Source: Ancylomarina euxina
GTDB taxonomy: Bacteria; Bacteroidota; Bacteroidia; Bacteroidales; Marinifilaceae
Length of the DNA stretch: 64,000 nt
Reading direction: 5' to 3'
Assembly: GCF_003863355.1 (NCBI RefSeq)
Contig: NZ_QQWG01000001.1
Span: 472,675-536,674, forward strand
Numbering within the stretch: the stretch's first letter is position 1; each line of letters starts with the position of its first letter. A program made the translations under genes and the position numbers. Below, piece after piece: positions 34,510 to 43,825 of the stretch. The notes under the pieces were generated by a model. It did no database searches. It had not been told where the DNA came from and saw nothing but the letters and a program-made list of their open reading frames with translations.

Positions 34510-35766
34510 TTACTTAGTAGGAATCGAAACTGGAGCAGCTTTGACTTTACTGCCTTTTATAGCTCTTGATTTGTCTGGTAAAATCAGGTTTAGGATAACA
34601 CCAACTACTGAAGCTAAACCAATTCCTGCCAATGAAAAAGTACCATATGAAATTTGGGCACCACCAATACCTACAGTTAGAATTATAGAGATAATAACCT
34701 GATTTCTGGTTTTGCTAAAATCAGCTTTGGCATCGATAAGAGTTTTGATACCAATACTAGCAATCATACCAAAAAGAAGAAGCATAATACCCCCTAAAAC
34801 AGCCTGTGGAATTGTTTTTAAGAAAGCACTTACCTTTCCAATTACTGAGAAACAAATTGCAGTAATAGCAGCAATTCTCAGAATAACAGGATTCGTGATT
34901 TTAGTTAATGCTATAGCACCTGTAACCTCTGAGTAAGTTGTGTTCGGTGGTCCTCCAAAGAAACCTGCAAAAGCAGTTGCAATACCGTCACCTAATATTG
35001 TACGGTGCAAACCTGGTTGCTTAACAAATTCCTTATTGGCAACCCCACCAATTGCATACATGTCACCAACATGTTCAATAACCGGAGCAACTGCAACAGG
35101 TAGCATATATAGAATAGCTCCCCAAGAAAATTCAGGTCTTACAAATTCTGGTAAAGCAATCCATGAAGCTTCTTGTATAGGTGAAAAATCAACAGCACCC
35201 AATGCGATTGAAAGAATATATCCAACAATAATTCCGCAGAAAATAGGAATGAGTTTCATTATTCCCTTTGCATACACTACAATTAAAATTGCAGTAAGTA
35301 GAACGACTGAGGCTATTGTCCAATTGGTTTTAGCCATATTTACGGCCACAGGAGCTAAGGATAATCCGATAATCATGATAACGGGTCCAACAACTACAGC
35401 AGGAAAAATCTTTTCGATTACTCGAAGTCCCCACACTTTGATGATACCTGACACAATTCCGTATACAAAACCTACAGCAATGAGTCCCGAAAGAGTCCCT
35501 GCAAATCCGTAAAGCTCTGTTGCTGCTACAATAGGAGCAATAAAGGCAAAACTACTGCCTAAAAAAACAGGAACCATACCCTTTGTTATCAAATGAAAGA
35601 TAAGGGTGCCGACTCCTGCTGTGAATAGTGCTACTGCCGGGTCAATACCGACTAGAAGAGGAACGAGAACTGTTGCTCCAAAAGCAACAAATAAAAACTG
35701 CACTCCTAATACGATTTTCTTTGCGGGACTTTGGTAGCCCGCATCTGAATTTCCTGATGAGATCAT
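34510..35766 (-). CDS. uraA: Uracil permease (NCS2 family)
   Basis: A 418-residue membrane protein with about 14 hydrophobic segments. FVAFGATVLVPLLVG, FLGSSFAFIAPI and the EHVGDMYAIG motif in the middle (the glutamate and histidine that bind uracil and protons in UraA) identify the uracil branch of NCS2 symporters. GGPPNTTYSEVTGAIALTK is the second signature. A strong promoter lies directly upstream. Confidence 0.92.
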   Translation of the reverse strand: MISSGNSDAGYQSPAKKIVLGVQFLFVAFGATVLVPLLVGIDPAVALFTAGVGTLIFHLITKGMVPVFLGSSFAFIAPIVAATELYGFAGTLSGLIAVGFVYGIVSGIIKVWGLRVIEKIFPAVVVGPVIMIIGLSLAPVAVNMAKTNWTIASVVLLTAILIVVYAKGIMKLIPIFCGIIVGYILSIALGAVDFSPIQEASWIALPEFVRPEFSWGAILYMLPVAVAPVIEHVGDMYAIGGVANKEFVKQPGLHRTILGDGIATAFAGFFGGPPNTTYSEVTGAIALTKITNPVILRIAAITAICFSVIGKVSAFLKTIPQAVLGGIMLLLFGMIASIGIKTLIDAKADFSKTRNQVIISIILTVGIGGAQISYGTFSLAGIGLASVVGVILNLILPDKSRAIKGSKVKAAPVSIPTK

Positions 35767-35797
35767 TAAAATGGTTTTAATTGTAATACAAACTCGG

Positions 35798-35828
35798 CAA
35801 AGATAGTCAGGAAGTGATGATTCCCAAA
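35798..35828 (-). promoter_or_regulatory. Promoter of uraA
   Basis: On the minus strand TTTG (35825-35828), 19 bases, then TATCTTTG (35798-35805): a perfect match to the Bacteroidota housekeeping consensus, 32 bp before the start codon. Confidence 0.8.
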
Positions 35829-36086
35829 TATAAATCTCTACCCAAGATTAAAGTTTTATCCCGCAATGCTTTGCGTAAGGATTGAAATCGGTTTATTTAA
35901 AATATTGTATTCTGAACTTTACTTATTTTTTTATGATTATTTAGCCTTTTCTTCTTGCCTTGTTAATCACATGAAGAGGGCTATACTTCTATAAATTTTT
36001 CTACTTTTGTTATTCGAAATTCCTAGACGAGTAAAATCTTAAATTTGTACCCATTATAAATTGGGACTTAAATTTTTAATTAACTG

Positions 36087-37016
36087 ATGAAGGTTCATAC
36101 TGACTTAAATAATTTTTCTGCCTTAAACCCAGTTGTCACTATTGGTACCTTCGATGGGGTGCATCTAGGGCACAAAAAAGTGATTAAACGTCTCCAGGAA
36201 TTGGCCAAAGATGTTAATGGCGAAACAGTCATATTTACATTCTACCCACATCCACGCTTGGTTTTGAATACCCATCAGGATGAACTTCGACTGATTAATA
36301 CCTTAGAAGAGAAGAAAATTTTATTGGAAGTTGCTGGTGTTGATCATTTAGTTGTTTACCCCTTTACAAAAGAGTTTTCAAAACTATCGTATACTGATTT
36401 TGTAGAGAAAATATTAGTTGGACAGATAGGAATGAAGTCTTTGGTTGTTGGTTACGATCACAAATTTGGACACAAACGAAAAGGAACCTACGAGGATCTA
36501 AAAGTTTATGCAGATCAACTCAATTTCAATATTGAGCAATTGGAAGTTCTTAATGTTGATACTATAGATATCAGCTCTACTAAGATAAGACAAGCGCTTG
36601 CTGAAGGGGATATTGAAACAACAAACAAGTATTTAGGCTATCGCTATTTTATTAAAGGCATTGTTGTTGATGGTAAAAAGCTCGGTCATGAAATTGGTTT
36701 CCCTACAGCAAATATCGATCCTCAAGAAAGTTACAAGCTGGTACCAAAGGATGGAGTTTATGCTGTGAAGGTTGAGATTGAGGATGTGATGTACACAGGC
36801 ATGTTGAATATTGGTTTTCGTCCTACCGTGAATCATCAAATGGATAATCGATCAATTGAGGTGAATATTTTTGACTTCGACCAAAATATCTACTACAAGA
36901 ATATTAGTATTCATTTTTATAAGCGTATTCGCAATGAGCAGATGTTTAATGGGATTGATGCATTGAAAGAGCAGCTTGAGAAAGATAAGGAAACCGTATT
37001 GGAATTCTTTAAATAA
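36087..37016 (+). CDS. ribF: Bifunctional riboflavin kinase / FAD synthetase
   Basis: A 309-residue protein that makes FMN and FAD from riboflavin. The N-terminal nucleotidyltransferase domain shows TIGTFDGVHLGHKKV and the SSTKIRQAL motif near residue 170. The C-terminal kinase domain has GKKLGHEIGFPTANI and the PKDGVYAV strand. The length is normal. TACTTTTG at 36002-36009 fits a -7 box, but the upstream element is not clear. Confidence 0.96.
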   Translation: MKVHTDLNNFSALNPVVTIGTFDGVHLGHKKVIKRLQELAKDVNGETVIFTFYPHPRLVLNTHQDELRLINTLEEKKILLEVAGVDHLVVYPFTKEFSKLSYTDFVEKILVGQIGMKSLVVGYDHKFGHKRKGTYEDLKVYADQLNFNIEQLEVLNVDTIDISSTKIRQALAEGDIETTNKYLGYRYFIKGIVVDGKKLGHEIGFPTANIDPQESYKLVPKDGVYAVKVEIEDVMYTGMLNIGFRPTVNHQMDNRSIEVNIFDFDQNIYYKNISIHFYKRIRNEQMFNGIDALKEQLEKDKETVLEFFK

Positions 37017-37037
37017 AGAACCAAATATTATATTATA

Positions 37038-37076
37038 AAAGCCGCTAGATCTTTATGTCTAGCGGCTTTCGTTTTA
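37038..37076. terminator. Terminator after ribF
   Basis: AAAGCCGCTAGA (37038-37049) pairs with TCTAGCGGCTTT (37058-37069), then CGTTTTA. It also faces the convergent hppA. Confidence 0.9.
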
Positions 37077-37105
37077 AGTGTTGAATTCAGACGATCGTCT
37101 ATGGT

Positions 37106-39595
37106 TTATAGTGCATCACTCGTTTCTAATTTTTTAGAAGCAGATTTTTCTGTTTTGATTATAGTTTCAGATTCCGTTTTAATTCTCATACCGTAGAAAG
37201 AGCGATATACAAAGAACAAACCTATAGCTAAGAATACGACACCAATATAAGGAGCGATATTAGTTGTTCCTGTTTTGTCGGCTTCAACAATGAGTTCAAT
37301 GGCAATTTCTGCAGCCAATAATCCGAAAAGAGTCGAAAATTTTATAACAGGGTTTAGTGCTACCGAAGAGGTGTCTTTGTATGGATCACCAACGGTATCT
37401 CCAATGATTGTCGCATCGTGAAGTGGGGTGTTTTTCTCCTTTAAATCAACTTCCACAACTTTCTTAGCATTGTCCCATGCACCACCAGCATTGGCCATAT
37501 ACATAGCCTGGAATAAACCAAAAATTGCAATTGAAATCAGATAGGAAACAAAAAAGTTCGGACTAAAGAAGGCAAAAGCCAAAGTCAAACTCAAGATGAC
37601 AGCAAAGATATTCCACATACCTGTTTGGGCATATTGAGTACATATCTTCACAACATTCTTTGAGTCTTCGATGTCGGCTTCCACCTTATCAAGGTTGATA
37701 TTCTTCTTAATGTATTCTACTGCTCGATAAGCTCCTGTAGTAACAGCTTGCATAGATGCACCCGAGAACCAATAAATAACGGCACCACCGGTGATCAAAC
37801 CTAGAATAACTGAAGGATCGGTGAGTTCAATTTGTAATAAAGATTCTCCGTTTGAAAGAATCGTTTTCTTAAGTAAAAGAATGATCGCAAAAATCATGGT
37901 TGTAGCACCGATAACAGCGGTACCGATTAATACTGGCTTAGCAGTCGCTTTAAATGTATTACCAGCCGAGTCATTCTCTTCCAGATTATGCTTCCCAGTT
38001 ATAAAATTAGGTTCAAAACCAAAATCCTTCTTAATCTCTTCTTTAATATTAGGAATTTTTTCAATTTGAGAAAGTTCAAATACAGATTGAGCGTTATCGG
38101 TTACTGGACCATAACTGTCAACCGCAATGGTAACAGGTCCCATTCCCAGAAATCCAAAGGCAACTAAACCAAAGGCAAAAATACCAGGATATTCGCCAAA
38201 TAAACTTAGATCTTGAACCGTGTAAAATGCAACTGCCATAAGTGCCATCATAACCATCCCTTTCCAGAATGCAGAGAAATTACCAGCAACCATTCCAGAT
38301 AAGATTGTCAGAGAAGCACCACCTTCACGTGAAGCTGTAACAACTTCTTGTACGTGTCGCGATTTTGAGCTGGTAAATGCCTTTGTAAATTCAGGGATAA
38401 TTGCAGCAGCCAATGTTCCACAGGAAATGATGCTGGATAATTTCCACCAAAGGCCTTCTGGTAAGTCGTTTATTAAAATGTAGCTTAATGCATAAGTTAC
38501 AATGATTGAAATAATAGAAGTAATCCAGACCAAAGAAGTTAAAGGTGATTCGAAATCAAAACGCTCTTCTTTTGCAAAGCGTATTTTTGCAATGGCTTGA
38601 TTAATTAGATAGGAGAAAACAGAAGTGAAAATCATTAAGACGCGCATGGCAAAAATCCAAACAATTAGAGTTGATGCAAATTCAACATTAGGAAGGATTC
38701 CTGTTTCACCAAACATTAGGATAATGAACGTGATAAGAGCAACACCGGTTACACCATAAGTCTCAAAACCATCAGCGGTAGGTCCAACGCTATCACCAGC
38801 ATTGTCACCCGTACAGTCAGCAATAACACCTGGGTTACGTGGATCATCTTCATCAATTTTGAAAACAATCTTCATTAAGTCTGCTCCAATATCAGCAATC
38901 TTTGTAAAGATACCACCTGCAATTCTCAAGGCAGATGCACCCAAAGATTCACCAATCGCAAAACCAATAAAACAAGCTCCAGCACTTTCTCCGGGGATAA
39001 AAAGAAGGATGGCAATCATCATGATTAACTCTACACATATAAGGAGAAGGCCTACACTCATCCCTGCTTGCAAAGGAATTGACATCACATCGAAAGGTCG
39101 TTTTTTAAGGGCTGCAAATGAAGTTCTACTATTGGCATACGTGTTTATACGAATACCAAACCAAGCAACGCCATAGGATCCTAAAATACCCAGTACAGTC
39201 CAAAGTAGAATGAGTAAGGTTTTAGAAACTGACATGTGTGCCAAAGCAAGGAAATAATACGAAATGGCAACGCCAATAATGGCAAACAAGATAATAAGGA
39301 ACTTACCTTGCTGTAATAAATAAGTTTTACAAGTTTCATAAATGATGTTTGAAACTTTTGCCATAGAATGATGTACGGGTAATTTCTTGATTTTATTGAA
39401 TTGTACCATTCCGAATAAAAGGCCCAAAACAATAACGACAATACCATAAAGAAGTAAGTCCCATCCATTAACTCCACCAAGTCCGTTAAAGATAGATTGC
39501 TTCAAGTTTGGCACGACCAGATCTGCTTCGCTGGCAAAACTGTTGATTGGAGCCAGAAGAAGAGCCAATACAGTTAGTAATAATAATTTTTTCAT
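37106..39595 (-). CDS. hppA: Membrane-bound ion-translocating pyrophosphatase
   Basis: The 829-residue protein has about 16 transmembrane segments and pumps ions at the cost of PPi hydrolysis. DDPRNPGVIADCTGDNAGDSVG and TVGDPYKDTSSVALNP carry the acidic clusters that bind Mg-PPi, and GGAWDNAKKVVE is also conserved. The sequence is longer and more divergent than the common 650-750-residue type. GNTFKAT has a lysine at the position that is lysine in K+-independent proton pumps and alanine in K+-dependent ones, but the neighbouring residues differ, so the ion specificity is left open. An N-terminal signal-like segment is present. Confidence 0.93.
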   Translation of the reverse strand: MKKLLLLTVLALLLAPINSFASEADLVVPNLKQSIFNGLGGVNGWDLLLYGIVVIVLGLLFGMVQFNKIKKLPVHHSMAKVSNIIYETCKTYLLQQGKFLIILFAIIGVAISYYFLALAHMSVSKTLLILLWTVLGILGSYGVAWFGIRINTYANSRTSFAALKKRPFDVMSIPLQAGMSVGLLLICVELIMMIAILLFIPGESAGACFIGFAIGESLGASALRIAGGIFTKIADIGADLMKIVFKIDEDDPRNPGVIADCTGDNAGDSVGPTADGFETYGVTGVALITFIILMFGETGILPNVEFASTLIVWIFAMRVLMIFTSVFSYLINQAIAKIRFAKEERFDFESPLTSLVWITSIISIIVTYALSYILINDLPEGLWWKLSSIISCGTLAAAIIPEFTKAFTSSKSRHVQEVVTASREGGASLTILSGMVAGNFSAFWKGMVMMALMAVAFYTVQDLSLFGEYPGIFAFGLVAFGFLGMGPVTIAVDSYGPVTDNAQSVFELSQIEKIPNIKEEIKKDFGFEPNFITGKHNLEENDSAGNTFKATAKPVLIGTAVIGATTMIFAIILLLKKTILSNGESLLQIELTDPSVILGLITGGAVIYWFSGASMQAVTTGAYRAVEYIKKNINLDKVEADIEDSKNVVKICTQYAQTGMWNIFAVILSLTLAFAFFSPNFFVSYLISIAIFGLFQAMYMANAGGAWDNAKKVVEVDLKEKNTPLHDATIIGDTVGDPYKDTSSVALNPVIKFSTLFGLLAAEIAIELIVEADKTGTTNIAPYIGVVFLAIGLFFVYRSFYGMRIKTESETIIKTEKSASKKLETSDAL

Positions 39596-39882
39596 AGGTT
39601 TTCAGTTAGATTTTTTTTTGAGTAGCGACTGAAAATATGCAATATTACTATGGACTGCAAGATGTTTTTGTAAAAATTATGGCAAACAGAAGATTTTGTC
39701 GATTTGCTTTGTATTCTGATTTTTATATCTTTAGTATGTGAAGATTAGTTTTTTAACTAAGTGGTTTATTCAATAATTACTTCAAATTCCTATTCTAGAA
39801 TATTCTTTATAATTAGTTTTCTGTTTTCTGGGTATGTATAGGCAATTGTTGGGAGTGTATGCAGAACAACTAACTACTCTTT

Positions 39883-40353
39883 TTAGTTGTAAACTCTTAT
39901 TTTTGCATGACTACTAGCTCCATTGCTAGAAGTTTTGTATTGTTTTAAATTGTAACGAGCTACTGAGCCATTAAAGGGTTCACCACCTTGCAAAATGTTG
40001 AACTTACTGTCACAAATAGGGCAGACTGCAAAAACACCATCAAGTTCTACATGCTCTTGTGATTCTACATCATGTGTGCATGTGGCATCAAAGGCAGCAT
40101 AACCTTCATTTAATTTAACTAAAATGATCCCGTGGTTTTTATACCCAGCGGATGAGGTTATAATGTCATTTTCATCCAAATATATTGTGTTCCCGACTGC
40201 TCCAAGCTTATTTTCATTATCCAGATATTCAAATTCCACATGGGCATAGGGTACAATTTTATCAAGATTGGTATCCTTGCTACAAGAAGAAAATCCAACT
40301 AATGTCAGTAAGAATAGAAAAAAATAATGTAAATTTGATTGGCTTGGTTTCAT
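39883..40353 (-). CDS. Rieske-like lipoprotein with an altered cluster motif
   Basis: The 156-residue protein has a lipoprotein signal (VGFSSCSKD, Cys24) and a Rieske-type fold. Box 1 is CTHD near residue 93, box 2 is CPICDS near 113, and RYNL follows. In normal Rieske proteins box 2 is CxxH. Here the second histidine is replaced by aspartate and another cysteine precedes it, so a classical 2Cys-2His [2Fe-2S] site cannot form. It may bind an unusual cluster or none. There are no functional neighbours. Confidence 0.75.
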   Translation of the reverse strand: MKPSQSNLHYFFLFLLTLVGFSSCSKDTNLDKIVPYAHVEFEYLDNENKLGAVGNTIYLDENDIITSSAGYKNHGIILVKLNEGYAAFDATCTHDVESQEHVELDGVFAVCPICDSKFNILQGGEPFNGSVARYNLKQYKTSSNGASSHAKIRVYN

Positions 40354-40404
40354 GGAAGTTGACTTTATTGATCGGGCTTAAAAATAAGAATTAATAATTC
40401 AAGT

Positions 40405-40818
40405 ATGGACGATAATTGGGGAAATATACTCTATCTCATTTTAATGGCCTTGTTTGTTATAGTAGGAGCTCTTAAGAAAAAGAAGAAACCAGTAGAAAAT
40501 TTTGAGGGTGCTGCAGAAAGGGCTGAAGATGAAATGCCAGCTAGCATTGAGAGTCTATTTGATAGCTTATTGGGAGCAAATACTTTTGCTCCAGAATCGG
40601 AACATCCTTACCATGTTGTACAAGACGAATTTGTAGATGAAGAGGATGACCAATTGCCAAGCTCTGAAATGAAAGTTGAATCAAAGAGTTTTAACTCTTC
40701 TAAAGAAGTTGTCGTCGAAAAGTTCGTAGAGGATGAGGAAGATATTGAAGAAAATGAAGAGTTTGATTGGAGACAAGCTATAATTTACAAGGAAATATTG
40801 GATAGAAAGTATATATAA
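40405..40818 (+). CDS. Hypothetical single-pass membrane protein with acidic tail
   Basis: The 137-residue protein has an N-terminal hydrophobic segment (residues 7-22) followed by a lysine cluster (KKKKK), which places the rest in the cytoplasm. The remainder is strongly acidic and low in complexity (runs such as EDEEDIEENEEFDW) and probably disordered. The conserved-looking end RQAIIYKEILDRKYI resembles the C termini of similar small Bacteroidota proteins. I assign no function. Confidence 0.7.
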   Translation: MDDNWGNILYLILMALFVIVGALKKKKKPVENFEGAAERAEDEMPASIESLFDSLLGANTFAPESEHPYHVVQDEFVDEEDDQLPSSEMKVESKSFNSSKEVVVEKFVEDEEDIEENEEFDWRQAIIYKEILDRKYI

Positions 40819-41015
40819 GTAAGTTTTTTAGTACTTTTATATCAGTGTCAATTCATTTTAGAAAGGGTGTGTTAAATTTAAAAATAGATGCACCTGAAAG
40901 AGTTCCGCAATGCAGGGATTCTTTTTTGTTTTTATATCAAGTAAGCAATATACTATTGGATTGGTAAATTAAGAGAAAACCAAATAAACGATAGAAAAAA
41001 ATAATAGGAGGATTT

Positions 41016-41489
41016 ATGTCTAAATATTCATACATAACCGAAGAAGGGTTAAAAAAGTTAAAATCAGAATTAAAGCATTTGGAGACTGTTGAGCGTCCTG
41101 AAATTTCCAGACAAATTGGTGAGGCTATTGATAAGGGTGATTTGTCGGAGAATGCTGAATACGATGCTGCAAAAGAAGCTCAAGGATTACTTGAAGCCAA
41201 AATTTCACAATTAAGAACGATTGTGGCGAATAGTCGTGTTATCGATGAGAGTAAAATAGATATATCTAAAGTGCAGATGTTGAATAAAGTAACTATTAAG
41301 AACCAAAAGAATGGTGCTGTTATGACCTATACTTTGGTGTCTGAAACTGAGGCTGATTTTAAGCAAGGTAAGTTGTCTATCAATACCCCAATTGCTAAAG
41401 GTTTAATTGGTAAGGTTATTGGTGATGTGGTTGAAATAACTGTGCCAAACGGTGTTATCCCTTTTGAAATTGTCGATATATCGATGTAA
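41016..41489 (+). CDS. greA: Transcription elongation factor GreA
   Basis: The 157-residue protein has the usual GreA length. It has an N-terminal coiled coil (about 1-75) with the acidic tip LSENAEYDAAKE that stimulates transcript cleavage in backtracked RNA polymerase, and a C-terminal globular domain ending in FEIVDISM. A strong ribosome-binding site (AGGAGG, 41007-41012) is present. The HIT gene follows at 38 bp. Confidence 0.96.
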   Translation: MSKYSYITEEGLKKLKSELKHLETVERPEISRQIGEAIDKGDLSENAEYDAAKEAQGLLEAKISQLRTIVANSRVIDESKIDISKVQMLNKVTIKNQKNGAVMTYTLVSETEADFKQGKLSINTPIAKGLIGKVIGDVVEITVPNGVIPFEIVDISM

Positions 41490-41527
41490 TTTGTATCTGT
41501 TTAAGGGTTAAATAAAAAATAAGAGCT

Positions 41528-41923
41528 ATGTCAACTATTTTCACAAAAATCGTAAATGGTGAGATTCCTTGCCATAAGATTGCAGAAGACGATATGTATT
41601 TTGCTTTTTTAGATATTAGTCCATTGGCAATGGGACATACGCTGGTCATTCCTAAGGCAGAAATTGATTACATTTTTGATTTGGAAGATGAGGTTTTAGC
41701 AGGATTGAATCTTTTTGCTAAACGTGTGGCTAAAGCTGTTGAAAAATCAATAAAATGTAAGCGAATTGGTGTCGCGGTTATTGGTCTCGAAGTGCCACAT
41801 ACACATATTCATTTGGTTCCTTTGAACGCAATTGGCGACTTGAATTTTGCAAATCCAAAATTGAGCCCTTCTCAGGAGGAATTATCAGAAGTTGCAGCAA
41901 AAATTCGCGAAAATTTTAAATAG
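41528..41923 (+). CDS. HIT-family nucleotide hydrolase/transferase
   Basis: A 131-residue histidine triad protein. The catalytic motif HTHIHLVPL is near residue 89, and the N-terminal FTKIVNGEIPCHKIAED is typical. HIT proteins of this branch hydrolyse AMP-linked substrates. It is co-directional with greA at a short distance and ends at a terminator. Confidence 0.93.
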   Translation: MSTIFTKIVNGEIPCHKIAEDDMYFAFLDISPLAMGHTLVIPKAEIDYIFDLEDEVLAGLNLFAKRVAKAVEKSIKCKRIGVAVIGLEVPHTHIHLVPLNAIGDLNFANPKLSPSQEELSEVAAKIRENFK

Positions 41924-41950
41924 AGAAATCAACTCGAATCTAAATATATT

Positions 41951-41976
41951 TAGCCGCCTATGTGCGGCTATTTTTA
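41951..41976 (+). terminator. Terminator after the HIT gene
   Basis: TAGCCGC (41951-41957) pairs with GCGGCTA (41964-41970), followed by TTTTTAT. Confidence 0.85.
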
Positions 41977-41993
41977 TGCTAAAATTTTCGATT

Positions 41994-42545
41994 TTACTTA
42001 ACTCTGTCGGGATTTTGCTTGATAAAATCAGACCAAGAGTTAGATTTTTTTGAACTTAAAAGAGGATTAGCTTGAAAGAAATGACAGAGAGCAATTGCGA
42101 TTGCATCTGTTTCGTCAGAACTAGTGGGGAAGTTAGGAATGTTAAAGTAGCGCTCCATTATGGTTGCCATTTGTTCTTTAGAGGCTGTTCCTGTTCCTGT
42201 AACTGCTAATTTTATTTTTTTAGGAGCATATTCGCAAATAGGAATATCTCTCTGTAGAGCGGCTGCAATACAAACACCTTGAGCACGGCCAAGTTTTAGC
42301 ATGGATTGAACATTTTTGCCAAAAAATTGTGATTCGATAGCTAGTTCATCAGGTTGATATTCATCTATAACCTGAAGAGTCCGCTTGAAAATTCGTTGAA
42401 GTTTTAAATAGGGATCACCAAGTTTTTTTAGATCTAAGATTCCCGAAATTAAAATCACAGGTTTTTTTTCAACGACTTTAAGCAAGGCATACCCCATGCA
42501 ATTTGTACCTGGGTCAATCCCCATTATAATTCTATCGTTGCTCAA
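41994..42545 (-). CDS. ruvC: Holliday junction resolvase RuvC
   Basis: A 183-residue RNase H-fold nuclease that cuts Holliday junctions with RuvAB. The first catalytic aspartate is in IMGIDPGTNCMGYAL, the glutamate in ELAIESQFFGKN, and the last acidic pair is in DETDAIAIALCH. The length is normal. Its ATG overlaps the stop of the upstream EamA transporter gene (42542-42545), so the two are translationally coupled. Confidence 0.96.
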   Translation of the reverse strand: MSNDRIIMGIDPGTNCMGYALLKVVEKKPVILISGILDLKKLGDPYLKLQRIFKRTLQVIDEYQPDELAIESQFFGKNVQSMLKLGRAQGVCIAAALQRDIPICEYAPKKIKLAVTGTGTASKEQMATIMERYFNIPNFPTSSDETDAIAIALCHFFQANPLLSSKKSNSWSDFIKQNPDRVK

Positions 42546-43495
42546 ACCTTTTGTTTTTTAATGGTTATTTTCTGAAGAAGTATGCCTGTTACTATGATAG
42601 CTAGGCCTACCCAAGTGCTAAGATATATAGTTTCACCAATAAAAAGGTGAATCAGGAATAGAGAAATGAATGGACTTAGGAAGACCAAATTTCCAATTTT
42701 ATCTGTGCTAGTGGTTAGTTTCATTGCTCTCAGCCAAAATATATAGGCTATACCACATTCGACTAGGCCAATGTATATTGCAGCTCCAAGACTTTTGTAA
42801 TCTGGCCAATTGAATTCACCTAAAACAAATAAAGCGATAAGGCTATAGATGGTTCCAAAAAGAAAATTTAAGAACAACTTCTGAAGATCTTTACGACTAT
42901 CTTTTGTGTTGAAAATCCAAAATAAAGCCCAAATAATTGAACTGCCTAAAGCTAATGCGATACCTAATGAGTTGGGCGTTTCTATACTTGTAATTGAACC
43001 CTTGTTGGCAATAATAACAACACCTATAAAGCTTAGGAGAATGCACGCAATACTTTTTATACCGATTCTCTGTTTCAGAAGTGGGATAGAGAGTAGAACA
43101 AGAGTAATGGGCCAAATATAATTTAAACTCAATGCTAATTGAGCCGATAATAAAGAATAGGCTTTAAGTAGAATAAAATAGTAAAGAAAAGGGTTGAGAA
43201 AGCCTAGTAGAGCAGAGTGAATCAATTCTGATTTAGGCGATCTCAGTGCTAATTTTAAATCTCCTTTAAAAAAGAGGAGTATGGTAAAAAAGATCATAGC
43301 AACTACAGATGAAATCGCCAATAGATGGACATAGTTCATCCCCATAAGGGCAATTTTAAAAGCGGTGGCAACGGTAGACCATGATAAGATTGCGGTCAGA
43401 GCAAAAATATAGGCTTGTGTTTGTTTCTTCAAAATTCTTGTTTTGAATTGATGTATGATCTTTTGCAATATTCTAGTGATTGACGTCTTGCTCAA
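42542..43495 (-). CDS. EamA/DMT-family transporter
   Basis: A 317-residue membrane protein with two EamA repeats and ten predicted helices after a basic N terminus of about 25 residues. It is a second drug/metabolite exporter-type protein in the window, not close to the one at 22122-23030. It overlaps ruvC by 4 bp downstream and the DUF4286 gene by 23 bp upstream, so the three are in one transcript. The substrate is unknown. Confidence 0.83.
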   Translation of the reverse strand: MSKTSITRILQKIIHQFKTRILKKQTQAYIFALTAILSWSTVATAFKIALMGMNYVHLLAISSVVAMIFFTILLFFKGDLKLALRSPKSELIHSALLGFLNPFLYYFILLKAYSLLSAQLALSLNYIWPITLVLLSIPLLKQRIGIKSIACILLSFIGVVIIANKGSITSIETPNSLGIALALGSSIIWALFWIFNTKDSRKDLQKLFLNFLFGTIYSLIALFVLGEFNWPDYKSLGAAIYIGLVECGIAYIFWLRAMKLTTSTDKIGNLVFLSPFISLFLIHLFIGETIYLSTWVGLAIIVTGILLQKITIKKQKV

Positions 43496-43787
43496 ACATA
43501 GTTGATGAGAAAGTCAGAATATTCGTTTGATATTTAGCTGCAAAAATCGCTTTACATCTTGGTTCAAAAACTTCATTATATTTATCAAGCTGGGCTTTAT
43601 TTTTGAAGAATAGCTGTAAAGAATAGGTTTGGCTACCATCTTCCTGTTGGACCATCACTTTACAGAAATAATGCTGTGAGAAAGTCCCCGTTTCTTTGAC
43701 CAGTGGAATGAATTTATCGTTCATCCATTTGCAAAAATCCTTTTCAATTGCGCTGTTCAGAATGTAGCTAGTGTTGTAAATAATCAT
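43473..43787 (-). CDS. DUF4286-family protein
   Basis: The 104-residue protein begins MIIYNTSYILNSAIEKDFCKWMND and carries a dimeric ferredoxin-like alpha/beta pattern typical of DUF4286, a small conserved Bacteroidota family with no known function. Its end overlaps the start of the EamA gene by 23 bp in another frame. Confidence 0.8.
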   Translation of the reverse strand: MIIYNTSYILNSAIEKDFCKWMNDKFIPLVKETGTFSQHYFCKVMVQQEDGSQTYSLQLFFKNKAQLDKYNEVFEPRCKAIFAAKYQTNILTFSSTMFEQDVNH

Positions 43788-43825
43788 TGTGAATTGAGTT
43801 ATGTAATCTGATATTAATTGACGTT

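Noticed and set aside
34712..35512. Plus-strand frames opposite uraA
   Set aside because: They lie antisense to a well-supported permease and have no family features.
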